Below are positions 32,518 to 40,696 of a stretch of DNA of 64,000 nt, piece after piece. Where the stretch lies: NCBI GenBank assembly GCA_964428355.1, contig CAYRYU010000006.1, forward strand, positions 73,224-137,223, given 5' to 3'. Source of the stretch: CAYRYU01 sp964428355 (GTDB taxonomy: Bacteria > Muiribacteriota > Ozemobacteria > Ozemobacterales > Ozemobacteraceae). The position numbers and the translations under genes were made by a program. The stretch's first letter is position 1, and each line of letters begins with the position of its first letter. The notes under the pieces are model-generated. The model had not been told where the DNA came from. It was given only the letters and a program-made list of their open reading frames with translations, and ran no database searches.

Positions 32518-33605
32518 CCGACAACGACAGTGGAATCAAGGAAAATCGCGAACAGATCGACCTGATCGACAAGGAGATCGTTGAGCTCCTGTCCAGACGG
32601 GCCGAGCATGCCAGAACCATCAACACGCTGAAGAAGGCGGGAGGCGACAAGGGCGGATTCTCTCCCGAACGCGAGGAATCCGTCTACAAGGCCCTTCAAA
32701 AGGACGGGAAGAGCCCCTTTCCTCCAAAGGCCCTGACCGCGGTTTTTTCGGAAATCATCTCCGCCTGTCGGAACCTCGTAAAAACCGGGAGGGTGGCGGT
32801 CCTCGGAGAGAAGTCAGGGTGGGTGCATGATGCCGCAGTTTTCCAGTTCGGCTCCCAGAGCAGTTACTCTGCCATGGAAGACGTCAGGGACCTCCTCGAA
32901 TGCCTGCAGAAGAACGACGTGGAAGTGGGTTTCGTCCCTCTCCTGTCTTCGTCGGGGGATTTCGGTTACCTGGTCGAGGCCTTTCTGAGCGATAAGCTCA
33001 AGATCCTCTCGGAAGTACAATACGTTCCGACTTTTTCCTTCGTGAGCCGCCACGAAGGAGATATCTCCGAAATGACCGATCTTTTTGTCACGCGGGAGAT
33101 CCTGAGCCTTATGAAGTCCTGGGTTACCTCCCTTTCCTTCCCGCTCAAGATCAACATCTGCCGCACCGTAGACGAAACCATGGAAAACCTCGTCGAAAAC
33201 CAGCCCTTCGCCGGCCTGGTTCCGCAGAGAATAGCCAAGATCCATGACATTCGCACCCTCTCCGACGATCTGAGACCGGATATAGTCAGTCCCGCCCGGT
33301 GTCTGGCCGTCTCCCCCACCGGAAACCAGGAGCTCTTGCAGGGAATGAAGGGAAGTGCCCTCTTCTCGCTTCCCGCCCAACCCGGGGCATTGAAAGCCTT
33401 CCTCGAACCCCTCTCGGAAATGAAGCTCAACCTGGTCGGGATCCAGCTGGTCCCGTTCCTCCAGAAGCCCTGGGGCGAGATATTCCTCGCCGACTTCGAG
33501 GTCCCGGCCGACCCGAAGAAACTGGCCTCCCTGCTCCAGACCCTCGAATCCCGGGCAAAGCTGTTCCGCTTCCTCGGCTTCTACCCCTTCCTGAAGCGCA
33601 ACTGA
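32514..33605 (+). CDS. chorismate mutase with decayed prephenate dehydratase and ACT domains
   Basis: A 363-residue protein with the layout of bacterial PheA (P-protein). The chorismate mutase domain (1-90) keeps its likely catalytic residues: R12, R28/R29, K40, and R53-E54. The prephenate dehydratase region (91-272) has lost its hallmarks: the GPxGTFS motif is GEKSGWV, PIENS is PLLSS, and the catalytic TRF motif is A261-R-C263. An ACT-like phenylalanine-sensing domain (about 280-358) closes the protein. I infer a mutase whose dehydratase part is inactive or repurposed. It overlaps thyX by 4 bp and has AAGGAGAC upstream. Confidence 0.75.
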   Translation: MTDNDSGIKENREQIDLIDKEIVELLSRRAEHARTINTLKKAGGDKGGFSPEREESVYKALQKDGKSPFPPKALTAVFSEIISACRNLVKTGRVAVLGEKSGWVHDAAVFQFGSQSSYSAMEDVRDLLECLQKNDVEVGFVPLLSSSGDFGYLVEAFLSDKLKILSEVQYVPTFSFVSRHEGDISEMTDLFVTREILSLMKSWVTSLSFPLKINICRTVDETMENLVENQPFAGLVPQRIAKIHDIRTLSDDLRPDIVSPARCLAVSPTGNQELLQGMKGSALFSLPAQPGALKAFLEPLSEMKLNLVGIQLVPFLQKPWGEIFLADFEVPADPKKLASLLQTLESRAKLFRFLGFYPFLKRN

Positions 33606-33740
33606 CCCGCTTCTCCTTCGGCCCCAGCGCCTCTTTTTCACTCGGGTCATTTCGTTTTCCGCTGGCCCTTGGCGGCTGAAGCCTTACGCCCAACGGTTTT
33701 TGGGAGCCAGCACCTTTTTTTCGTCAGGCTTCAACGCAAA

Positions 33741-33780
33741 AAAGGACACGGGGCGGTTCCAAAGAAACCCCGTGTCCTTT
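33741..33780 (-). terminator. rho-independent terminator after tRNA-Arg
   Basis: 13-bp perfect arms, AAAGGACACGGGG (33741-33753) and its complement (33768-33780), with a 14-nt loop. On the reverse strand it follows tRNA-Arg by 7 nt and runs into TTTTTTG, a proper U-tract; it can also end the convergent chorismate mutase transcript. Confidence 0.8.
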
Positions 33781-33787
33781 GATGCGG

Positions 33788-33861
33788 CGCGCCCAAGAGG
33801 ATTCGAACCTCTGGCCTACAGCTCCGGAGGCTGTCGCTCTATCCAGCTGAGCTATGGGCGC
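33788..33861 (-). tRNA. tRNA-Arg (anticodon CCG)
   Basis: A 74-nt cloverleaf on the reverse strand. The acceptor stem pairs GCGCCCA with TGGGCGC, discriminator G. The D arm is GCTCAGCTGGATAGAGC, the anticodon stem ACAGC/GCTGT with loop CTCCGGA giving CCG, and the T arm contains AGGTTCGAATCCT. The 3' end continues CCG rather than CCA, so CCA is not encoded. Confidence 0.93.
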
Positions 33862-34022
33862 ACGGGTTCAAAGGTAGCACAAATCCGCCCCCGATGCAAC
33901 ATCTCCGACCGGCATTTCCTCGCGGGGTGGGGGCACCCGGCCTACAAGGAAGGCGGAGAGGGAGGCCGCAACACTCGCCGGGGGGGCCAAGTCTGCGGGA
34001 GCAGCATGAGAGGGCGGGGGGG

Positions 34023-34400
34023 TCAGCCGGTCTTTTCCCAGACGGCCACCGCGGCGGCCACACCTCGGGAATGGGTGATCGAAAGGTGAAAAATCCAAGG
34101 CAGATGCGGAGCGGTATGGGGAAGGTAGTGCTCCCCGATATCGACGCCGGGGAAGGGGTTTTCCCGGTTGAAGACCCGGATATCCAGCCAGACCATGGCC
34201 CCGGGAAAGGACAAAGCCTTGAAAACCGCTTCCTTCGCCGCGAACCGGGCGGCCCAACCCCATGTGTTCCTTCCCAGCCGTTTTCCTTCCTCGATTTCCT
34301 CGGAAGTGAAGACCTTCTCGAGGAAATGGGAACCGTGGCGTGCAAGGACCTTCTCGAATCGATCGATCTCGACGACATCGATCCCGACTCCCAGAATCAC
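34023..34400 (-). CDS. acpS: holo-[acyl-carrier-protein] synthase
   Basis: A 125-residue AcpS that transfers phosphopantetheine from CoA to apo-ACP. The signature GIDVVEIDRFEKVLARHG with D8 and WAARFAAKEAVFKAL with E57 gives the magnesium/CoA site, and the C-terminal end has HLSITHSRGVAAAVAV. The length is normal. The GTG start is preceded by GGAAGGTG. It lies 34 bp after the sugar-binding protein gene on the same strand, apparently as the last gene of that operon. Confidence 0.93.
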   Translation of the reverse strand: MILGVGIDVVEIDRFEKVLARHGSHFLEKVFTSEEIEEGKRLGRNTWGWAARFAAKEAVFKALSFPGAMVWLDIRVFNRENPFPGVDIGEHYLPHTAPHLPWIFHLSITHSRGVAAAVAVWEKTG

Positions 34401-34434
34401 TTTGCCGGCACCTTCCTTCGGGAAAAGCCCCCGG

Positions 34435-35685
34435 TCAGAGGCTCAGGACTTTCTCCTCGACCTTTCGGGCGGCGTTCTTCATCGCGTCGGCCGCAGTCTT
34501 CTGCCCGGTCATCACGGCTTCCATCTCGGGATTGACGATATTCTCGAGCGACTCGAAGCTCGTGACGATGGGATTCCCAACGGAAGTCTTCATCTGCTCG
34601 AGGAAGACGTTCAGGTTCTTGTCCTCGAATTTGACCAGGTCATAGGCTTTCAGGTTGACGGGAATCTGGTTCAGCTTCATGCACCATTTGGCCTGCACCT
34701 CGGCGGAAGTGAAGTAGGTCAAGAAGTCGTAACACGGTTTGGGGTGTTTGCTGGACCGGAACACCACCGCGTTGTTGCCGCCGACGTTCGAACGTGACCC
34801 GTCGGGCCCCGACGGAACCAATCCGACCCCGAACTCCATCTTCGAGCCGGTGAACTTGGGGAGGTTCCAGGGCCCGGTGAAGATCATGGCGTATTTCTGG
34901 TTCTGGAAACCCTGCTCGGGAGTGGTTCCGCCCGCGCGCCAGGCACCCGCTTCGATGTGATGTACCGCGAAAAGGGAAGCCTTGAGTTCCATCGCCTTCA
35001 CGGCCTGTTCTGAATCGAGAAGGCACTTCTTGCCGTCGGCCGAGATCATGCTGGCTCCGAAACTGTTCAGGAAGGGAAGCGTCCACCAGACGGTGTTGTC
35101 CATCCCGAAGGCGAAAGTCCCCTTCTCGTTGTTGGTGAGTTTCTTACCCATCTCGATGAATTCGTCCCAGGTTTTGGGCGGCTTCTCCGGGTCGAGCCCC
35201 GCCTCCCGGAACATTCCCTTGTTGTAGAAAAGGATCACGCAGTTGGTCTGTTCGGGAATCCCCTGGTACTTTCCGTCGATGAAATTCGTCTGGAGAGGCC
35301 CCGGAACATACTGATCCTTGATCTTGTCGAACCCGAATTCGGCAAGGTCGATGGTCGCATTCTTCCGCGCCAACTCCGCCACGAAGGACCAGTCGACGCG
35401 AGCCATGTCTGGCCCCAACCCGACCGTGAGCGCAGTGCGGATCTTCGGCTTGTGACCGTCGAATGGAAGCCGGATAGGCCTGATCGTCCAGGATTCATTT
35501 CCCGGAAGCTTTTCCCAGTCACGGATGATCTCATCGAGGCAGACCGCCTCGGCATCCTGGTAGGTGTGCCAGAACTGGAGGACGGTCCGGCCGTCGGGAG
35601 TCCGCGACACGTCCTGGTTCCAGGTCATGAGGAGAAGGAGAACGTAGAATACTCCGAAACCGACGAACAACGGATTTCTTTTCAT
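34435..35685 (-). CDS. sugar ABC transporter substrate-binding protein (family 1)
   Basis: A 416-residue extracellular solute-binding protein. The N-terminal hydrophobic segment (about 6-22) lacks a lipobox Cys, so it is either a cleaved signal or an anchor, fitting a diderm periplasm. The family-1 fold is visible: TVLQFWHTYQD near the mature start, PEQTNCVILFYNKGMFREAG in the hinge region, FTGPWNLPKF and GGNNAVVFRSSKHPKPCYDF. It should capture a sugar or oligosaccharide and deliver it to the two permeases encoded just upstream. AGGAG precedes the ATG. No ATPase gene accompanies it. Confidence 0.88.
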   Translation of the reverse strand: MKRNPLFVGFGVFYVLLLLMTWNQDVSRTPDGRTVLQFWHTYQDAEAVCLDEIIRDWEKLPGNESWTIRPIRLPFDGHKPKIRTALTVGLGPDMARVDWSFVAELARKNATIDLAEFGFDKIKDQYVPGPLQTNFIDGKYQGIPEQTNCVILFYNKGMFREAGLDPEKPPKTWDEFIEMGKKLTNNEKGTFAFGMDNTVWWTLPFLNSFGASMISADGKKCLLDSEQAVKAMELKASLFAVHHIEAGAWRAGGTTPEQGFQNQKYAMIFTGPWNLPKFTGSKMEFGVGLVPSGPDGSRSNVGGNNAVVFRSSKHPKPCYDFLTYFTSAEVQAKWCMKLNQIPVNLKAYDLVKFEDKNLNVFLEQMKTSVGNPIVTSFESLENIVNPEMEAVMTGQKTAADAMKNAARKVEEKVLSL

Positions 35686-35695
35686 ATCTACACTC

Positions 35696-37222
35696 CTACT
35701 CCTTGACCGCGCCCTGGGTCATGCCTTCGATGAAGTATTTCTGCGCGATCAGGAACAGGACCGCGATCGGAACGATCGAAAAGCAGGAGGCCGACATGAT
35801 CTGGCCCAGTTCGGAGGTGTACTGCCCGCGGAAAAGCGCCAGGCCGACGGGAAGCGTTATGCTGAGGGGGTTGGCGAAATCGGTGACGATCAGCTGCCAG
35901 AGGAAGTTGGACCAGTGGAACAGGAAGGTGAGCAGGAACAGGGTCAGGATGATCGGCATTGCCAGTGGGATGATGACGACATGGAAGACCTGCCACTCGG
36001 ATGCGCCGTCGATCCGTGCCGCTTCGAGTAGCGAACTGGGGATCGTGTCCATGAACTGTTTGAGCATGAACACGCCGAAAACCGAGGCCAGGTGCGGCAG
36101 GAACATTGCCAGCTTGGTCCCGCACAGTCCCATTTTGCAGATCATGAAGAACTGCGGGGTCATGTACATCAGGCCCGGAATCATCATCGTTCCCAGAAGG
36201 AAGCCGAACAACCCGTTCTTGTAGGGAAGCTCCTTCTTCGAAAAAACGTAGGCCGCCATAGCCGACAGAAGGGTGACGAGAAAAGCCGCGGTCGATGCGA
36301 CCAGAAGGCTGTTGAGGAAGTAGGTTCCGAACCCGTTCTTCTGCTCGAGGGGGTCGATCTTGGCTCCGGGAAGGGCCTCGACGTCCATCTTCAGGACCCG
36401 CCGGAAGTTCCCGATCGTGGGCTCGTTGGGAACGATGTCGAAGGGATTCTTCTCGTTGAAGATCAGCTCTGTCCCGGAGGCTTTGAACGATGTGCAGGCC
36501 ATCCAGAAGAAGGGGAACATGACTATCGCGACACCGACCGTCAGTGCCTCATACAGGAAAAGGTTCTTGAGGAATTCCCCACGAAGCTCCACCGGGGTCT
36601 TCATCCATCGCTTCAGGGCAAGAAGCACCAGCACCAGGGTAAGGAGAAAACTGGCGGTCATAATTCCCGATTCCAGCTTCTCGAGAGGAGTGACGTAGTG
36701 CGCGACGAGGGCGCTCTTGAGTTTCCACACCCCCGCGTCCTTGGAGAAGGTGAACTCGGACCGGGCCTGCTTGTCCTTCTCGAAGACCGATCGGAAGGCG
36801 AAAACGGCTGTTCCCTTCGTTTCGTCGACCGCGGTCGCCTCCTGGTCGATCGTGCTGTTGATCAGGCCTCCGAAAGCGGCGCTCGCTGGATCGCTGAACT
36901 TCGTCCGGAAATCCTGGACGGTGGAGTCGAACGCCCCTCCGAGGGAGACACCATGAAAAGCGGCATCCGGAGCCAGCACCGGCCCCAACTCCGCGACATC
37001 CCCAAGTTTGCATGCTGCCATCGTCCGGCCAACGATCGCCTCGAACTGGCCCGAAACCTCCTTGCCGGGAAACAATGGGTTCTTCACCGGTTGATTGGAG
37101 AAACCGACAGCCAGCATCGCGCCGAACTTGAAAATCTGGCCGGAGATGCCCATGGAAAGACCGATCAGTCCTGCAAGAAGGAGAGTGAAAAGTGCGATCC
37201 TGAGAGGTGCCTGGTTGTTCAT
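35696..37222 (-). CDS. MalG-type ABC sugar permease with N-terminal periplasmic insert
   Basis: A 508-residue inner-membrane permease, much longer than the ~280 residues usual for MalG. The C-terminal part (about 225-508) has the expected six helices and the EAA loop EAARIDGASEWQVFHVVIIP that docks the ATPase. The N-terminal part adds one helix (about 8-30), a soluble segment of about 130 residues (about 45-175) that looks NTF2/SnoaL-like (FAFRSVFEKDKQARSEFTFS, then VWKLKSALVAHY), and another helix (about 185-205). ATG 37222 is chosen over 37228 because AGGAGG is 8 nt upstream rather than 2. That site overlaps the stop of the partner permease gene. Confidence 0.85.
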   Translation of the reverse strand: MNNQAPLRIALFTLLLAGLIGLSMGISGQIFKFGAMLAVGFSNQPVKNPLFPGKEVSGQFEAIVGRTMAACKLGDVAELGPVLAPDAAFHGVSLGGAFDSTVQDFRTKFSDPASAAFGGLINSTIDQEATAVDETKGTAVFAFRSVFEKDKQARSEFTFSKDAGVWKLKSALVAHYVTPLEKLESGIMTASFLLTLVLVLLALKRWMKTPVELRGEFLKNLFLYEALTVGVAIVMFPFFWMACTSFKASGTELIFNEKNPFDIVPNEPTIGNFRRVLKMDVEALPGAKIDPLEQKNGFGTYFLNSLLVASTAAFLVTLLSAMAAYVFSKKELPYKNGLFGFLLGTMMIPGLMYMTPQFFMICKMGLCGTKLAMFLPHLASVFGVFMLKQFMDTIPSSLLEAARIDGASEWQVFHVVIIPLAMPIILTLFLLTFLFHWSNFLWQLIVTDFANPLSITLPVGLALFRGQYTSELGQIMSASCFSIVPIAVLFLIAQKYFIEGMTQGAVKE

Positions 37223-37234
37223 CTCCATCTCCTC

Positions 37235-38188
37235 CTAGTTACCGTCACCAGCGAAGAACTTCCGCTGCAGGAAAGTGATGATCAACGTCAGAATCAGAAG
37301 GACGTATGAAATGGCGGCGGCATATCCGTATTTCCCGGCCTCGAACTGCTTGTACAGGTAATATCCGGAAACCGTCGTGCTTCCCAGGGTTTCGTCCCCG
37401 ATCACGACCTGGGGCCCTCCCGAAGTCATGGCGTAGATCTCGGTGAAGGCGTTGAGCGAGCCGATCACACCGGTGATGACCATGAACACCAGGATCGGCT
37501 TCAGAAGAGGAAGCGTGATCTTCTTGAACTGCTCCCACTTGCTCGCCCCGTCGATATCGGCCGCTTCGTAGATGCACTCGGGAATGTTCTGGAGGGCCGC
37601 TAGAAAGAGGATCATCCCGAATCCGGCACCCTTGAGTACCATTGCGATGACGACTGCAGGAAGCGCCGTCCAGGGGCTTCCGAGAAGACCGGTAGTGTAG
37701 AAGAAGTTCTCCTTCCCCAGGAAAATCGAGGAAATCTGGGCGAGGGCACCGTATTTCGGCGTGTAGATCATGAACCAGATCACTCCGACCACGAGCATGT
37801 CGAGAACATTGGGCAGGAAGAAAGCGCTGCGGAAGAAGTTCTTCCCGCTCAGCTTGTTGTTGAGCAACAACGCGAGACCCAGCGCCGCGCCGATTCCGAG
37901 AGGAATGCTCAAGCCCCCGTAAAACACGGTAACTGCAAGGGACCACCAGAAGGACGGATCGTTGAACTTCCATCCGGTCGGGGTCTGATGGATCCCCAGG
38001 ATCTGGATGTAGTTCGACAAGCCCACCCACTCGAGGTTGGACAGGCTGAAATCCCTCGGGGATCCGTAGAAGCTGAGGAAGAACGAGTAGAGGATTGGGA
38101 AGAAGAGGAAGATCCCGAAAAGGATTACGAAGGGGGACAAGAACAACAACGAACTGACGGTTTCCTTGCGGATGCTCGATTCGCTCAC
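37235..38188 (-). CDS. MalF-type ABC sugar permease
   Basis: A 317-residue membrane protein with six predicted helices and the EAA loop EAADIDGASKWEQFKKITLP, which contacts the ABC ATPase. It belongs to the CUT1 carbohydrate uptake family and pairs with the MalG-type permease encoded 12 bp downstream. The GTG start follows GGGAGAGA. The ATPase is missing from the cluster, as in CUT1 systems that share an MsmX/MsiK-type ATPase encoded elsewhere. Confidence 0.9.
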   Translation of the reverse strand: MSESSIRKETVSSLLFLSPFVILFGIFLFFPILYSFFLSFYGSPRDFSLSNLEWVGLSNYIQILGIHQTPTGWKFNDPSFWWSLAVTVFYGGLSIPLGIGAALGLALLLNNKLSGKNFFRSAFFLPNVLDMLVVGVIWFMIYTPKYGALAQISSIFLGKENFFYTTGLLGSPWTALPAVVIAMVLKGAGFGMILFLAALQNIPECIYEAADIDGASKWEQFKKITLPLLKPILVFMVITGVIGSLNAFTEIYAMTSGGPQVVIGDETLGSTTVSGYYLYKQFEAGKYGYAAAISYVLLILTLIITFLQRKFFAGDGN

Positions 38189-38210
38189 AGGTTTCTCTCC
38201 CGGTATGGAG

Positions 38211-38756
38211 TCACTGGGATTCTAACACGAAACAGGGAAAATCCATCTCGTTCAATTTTCGGGCGGTCTTTTCCGCTTCAGCTTCGCTGCCGAAGGGACC
38301 AAGATGGATGCGGTACATTTCATACTGTTCGTCCGGAGGCGACAGGACAGCGGCGAAACCCTTGTCTTTCAACTCCTCGAGGGTGGCCGCCGCCGACTCC
38401 TGGTCCGAAAAAGCCCCGAGCTGGACCTTGAATGCAGGAAGGGGAGGAGCCGGTTCCGGAGTGTTCGGGGCTACGGCCGCCGGGGAGGCCAGGTCGTTCC
38501 GTTCCTCCGGCGCAGGCGGCTCGGGAAGGGTGTTCGTTTCGGCGGGAGCCGCGCTTTTCCTGCCTTCGGAAGGTGGGACCGAGTCGAAGATGAACCAGAC
38601 GCCGGCAATCAAAAGCGCGATCAACAAAGCGTAGACCGCCCACTCCTTGATCCCCTCGAAGTCGGACCCCGACTCGGGCCCCCAATCGAAGTCACGTTTG
38701 GAACCAACGGTGGGAGGGGATTCCCCCTGCCCGGGAGCCCTGGGATTATTTTCCAT
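38211..38756 (-). CDS. single-pass SPOR-domain protein
   Basis: A 181-residue protein with a cytoplasmic N terminus of about 40 residues, one membrane helix (AVYALLIALLIAGVWFIF), a Pro/Ala/Glu-rich linker and a C-terminal SPOR domain (about 105-181, FKVQLGAFSDQESAAATLEE, then YRIHLGPFGSEAEAEKTARK). SPOR domains bind denuded septal peptidoglycan, so a cell-division or envelope role is likely. It precedes the sugar permease genes by 22 bp and may share their transcript. Its start lies 18 bp from the short copy of the MITE-like repeat, which may contain or displace its promoter. Confidence 0.85.
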   Translation of the reverse strand: MENNPRAPGQGESPPTVGSKRDFDWGPESGSDFEGIKEWAVYALLIALLIAGVWFIFDSVPPSEGRKSAAPAETNTLPEPPAPEERNDLASPAAVAPNTPEPAPPLPAFKVQLGAFSDQESAAATLEELKDKGFAAVLSPPDEQYEMYRIHLGPFGSEAEAEKTARKLNEMDFPCFVLESQ

Positions 38757-38774
38757 TTCCAGACACTATTGCAC

Positions 38775-38911
38775 CTTTGCTGATAGGATTGCCAGGGAGA
38801 CACAGAAACACAGAGGTTGTCGAAGAATCGGACAGGGGCTTTTCACTTTTTAGAATACCCCCGGGCTTCCTCTGTGTTCTCTGCGACTCTTTGGCATTCC
38901 TCGCCAGAAAC
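38775..38911 (-). repeat. MITE-like dispersed repeat, short copy
   Basis: A 137-bp element in the opposite orientation to the copy at 277-590. Its ends on the + strand are CTTTGCTGATAGGATTGCC (38775-38793) and GGCATTCCTCGCCAGAAAC (38893-38911), imperfect inverted repeats of each other. Next to the ends both copies share GTCGCAGAGAAC and CCGATTC-TCGACA-CCTC; the long CACGGAT hairpin of the other copy is absent here. It fills the gap between the divergent-facing ends of the SPOR gene and the radical SAM gene, whose stop lies 20 bp away. Confidence 0.6.
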
Positions 38912-38930
38912 TTTGCTACAGTCTCCATTT

Positions 38931-39920
38931 CTACTCTTTTATCCCGAATGTCTGAAGGGATCTTCCGCAAGCGCAGGAGCCCCCGGAAAACCTGGTCTCG
39001 GTGGAATACCCCTTTCGGCGTATCAGGACCGTCCCGCACTCCGGGCACAATGTATCGCGTCCTTCGGCACCCCCGAGATTTCCCAGGAAAACGAAACGGA
39101 GCTTCCGGGCTGCGACTCCGTAAAACTCGAGGAGGAGATCGGGATCGGTCGCGGGGGAATTCGTCCGGTACTGGGGAAAATATCTGGAAATGTGGAGGGG
39201 CATCATCGGAGAAACCCCCGCCACCCAGTCTACGAGCGCTTCGAACTCGGAGATCCTGTCGTTGAGGCCGGTCACCACCAGGTTGGTCAACTCGACGTGC
39301 ACACCCATCTCCTTCGCGATCCGGATGTTCCGCTTCACGGGCTCAATGCTTCCACCGCAGTTTTTCCGGTAGAAATCGTCGGTAAAGCCTTTCAGATCGA
39401 TGTTCATTGCATCGGAATTCCGGCACAGTTCCCTGAATGGCTCTTCTTCCAGGTATCCGTTGGTTACGAGAACGATGGCCTGCCCCTTCGCTTTCAGAAA
39501 GGGCGCGCTGTCGAGAACGTATTCATACCAGATCCCGGGTTCGTTGTAGGTGAAGGCGACTCCGATGTTCCCGGGGATCTCCGTCGCCAGGTCGGCCAGC
39601 TCTTCGGGGCTGACCGACTTTCCCCGCACCACCTGCTGGGAAATATCATGGTTCTGGCAGAATGCACAGGAAAGGTTGCAGCCGAACGACCCGACCGAGA
39701 AGATCGCTTTCCCGGGGCGGAAATGGTAGAGCGGCTTTTTCTCGATCGGATCGAGGTGGGCGGCAACGACCACGCCGTAGCCCGGAAGTGACATCGTACC
39801 TCCGCGCATTGCGCGAACCAGACACCTGCCGGTTTTTCCTTCGGCGATCCGGCAACGGTTGGGACACAACAGGCATTCCCCCACCCCCTCGGAAACACGG
39901 AAAAACTCTGCCTTCCTCAT
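38931..39920 (-). CDS. amrS: AmmeMemoRadiSam system radical SAM enzyme
   Basis: A 329-residue radical SAM protein. The 4Fe-4S site is C81-x3-C85-x2-C88 (GCNLSCAFCQN). An N-terminal cysteine cluster (CLLCPNRC, then GRC) and a C-terminal zinc-ribbon-like segment (LCPECG and CACG) frame the barrel, as in AmrS. Homologs are found with the Memo and AmmeMemo genes; neither partner is in the window, and the reaction is not established. ATG 39920 is preferred because MRKAEFF aligns with family N termini; GTG 39938 upstream is possible. Confidence 0.85.
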   Translation of the reverse strand: MRKAEFFRVSEGVGECLLCPNRCRIAEGKTGRCLVRAMRGGTMSLPGYGVVVAAHLDPIEKKPLYHFRPGKAIFSVGSFGCNLSCAFCQNHDISQQVVRGKSVSPEELADLATEIPGNIGVAFTYNEPGIWYEYVLDSAPFLKAKGQAIVLVTNGYLEEEPFRELCRNSDAMNIDLKGFTDDFYRKNCGGSIEPVKRNIRIAKEMGVHVELTNLVVTGLNDRISEFEALVDWVAGVSPMMPLHISRYFPQYRTNSPATDPDLLLEFYGVAARKLRFVFLGNLGGAEGRDTLCPECGTVLIRRKGYSTETRFSGGSCACGRSLQTFGIKE

Positions 39921-39984
39921 GATCCTGTGGTATATCACGCCCCTCAGACATCGTCAACCGCCCGCCCCTCCATAGAAACGATTT

Positions 39985-40014
39985 GACTTTCCGTTGGGCT
40001 CCCTGCTATAGGAA
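39985..40014 (+). promoter_or_regulatory. sigma-70-like promoter for the NTF2-like gene
   Basis: TTGACT (39985-39990), an 18-nt spacer and TATAGG (40009-40014), giving a predicted start near 40021 and a leader of about 50 nt ending in AGGAGGA. Confidence 0.5.
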
Positions 40015-40070
40015 GCCAGGGGAGAGCTCGCCTCGTACCCCGATTTTCAGAAAATATCAGGAGGAATCCA

Positions 40071-40541
40071 GTGAGAAATCCGATCCGGAACTTTTTTGCC
40101 CTGGCTCTGTTCGCGACGTGCGTTCTTCTCTCCGCCAACCTCTGGGCGCAGGATGCCCCACCTGCCACACCCGCTCCCGCAGCGGCATCGGACCAGGATC
40201 CGGTCCTCGCACAGGTCGAGCCACTCATCGACAAGCTTCTTGCGGCCTACAACGCCGGTGATTGGAAGGCATTCTACGCCGATTACGGCAAGAACATGGC
40301 CAGCATCTGCACCGAGCAGGCTTTCAAAACCATGTATGTCGACATGTACATGGCCCAGTTCGGCAAGTATGAATCCCGGACTTTCGTAAAGGAAGCCTCC
40401 TCGATTCCGGCCGATGCCCCCGTGGGTCTCCTCACCTTCAAGGGTGTTTTCGAGAAGGAGAAGACCGTGAAGATCAGCATCAATATCACGAAGGAGGGCG
40501 AAGCCTGGAAGATCATGCAGGTCCAGTTCGCCAAGGAGTGA
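40071..40541 (+). CDS. exported NTF2-like protein of unknown function
   Basis: A 156-residue protein. A signal peptide (about 1-26, ending LWA) and a short Pro/Ala linker precede a domain of about 110 residues with the NTF2/SnoaL-type pattern: a helix pair (IDKLLAAYNAGDWKAFYADY) followed by a curved sheet with LLTFKGVFEKEKTVKISINI and EGEAWKIMQVQFAKE at the end. No catalytic residues can be named; many such domains bind small ligands. The sequence FKGVFEKEKT is similar to the insert in the MalG-type permease (FRSVFEKDKQ). The GTG start has AGGAGGA upstream. Single-gene unit with its own promoter and terminator. Confidence 0.7.
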   Translation: MRNPIRNFFALALFATCVLLSANLWAQDAPPATPAPAAASDQDPVLAQVEPLIDKLLAAYNAGDWKAFYADYGKNMASICTEQAFKTMYVDMYMAQFGKYESRTFVKEASSIPADAPVGLLTFKGVFEKEKTVKISINITKEGEAWKIMQVQFAKE

Positions 40542-40558
40542 CCATCGGCTTCACCCAG

Positions 40559-40583
40559 GCCCCGGCTTTGGCCGGGGCTTTTT
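40559..40583 (+). terminator. rho-independent terminator
   Basis: GCCCCGGC (40559-40566) pairs with GCCGGGGC (40571-40578) around TTTG, followed by TTTTTCTTTC. Confidence 0.8.
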
Positions 40584-40696
40584 CTTTCTCCCCGGACTCT
40601 TTTTCCCGGCGACTGGAATTGGCGGGGAATATGATGTAAACTGTATCCCGGTGCCCGAAAAGGTCTTTCAGTTTTCCGGAAGAGAGGACCTCACGC

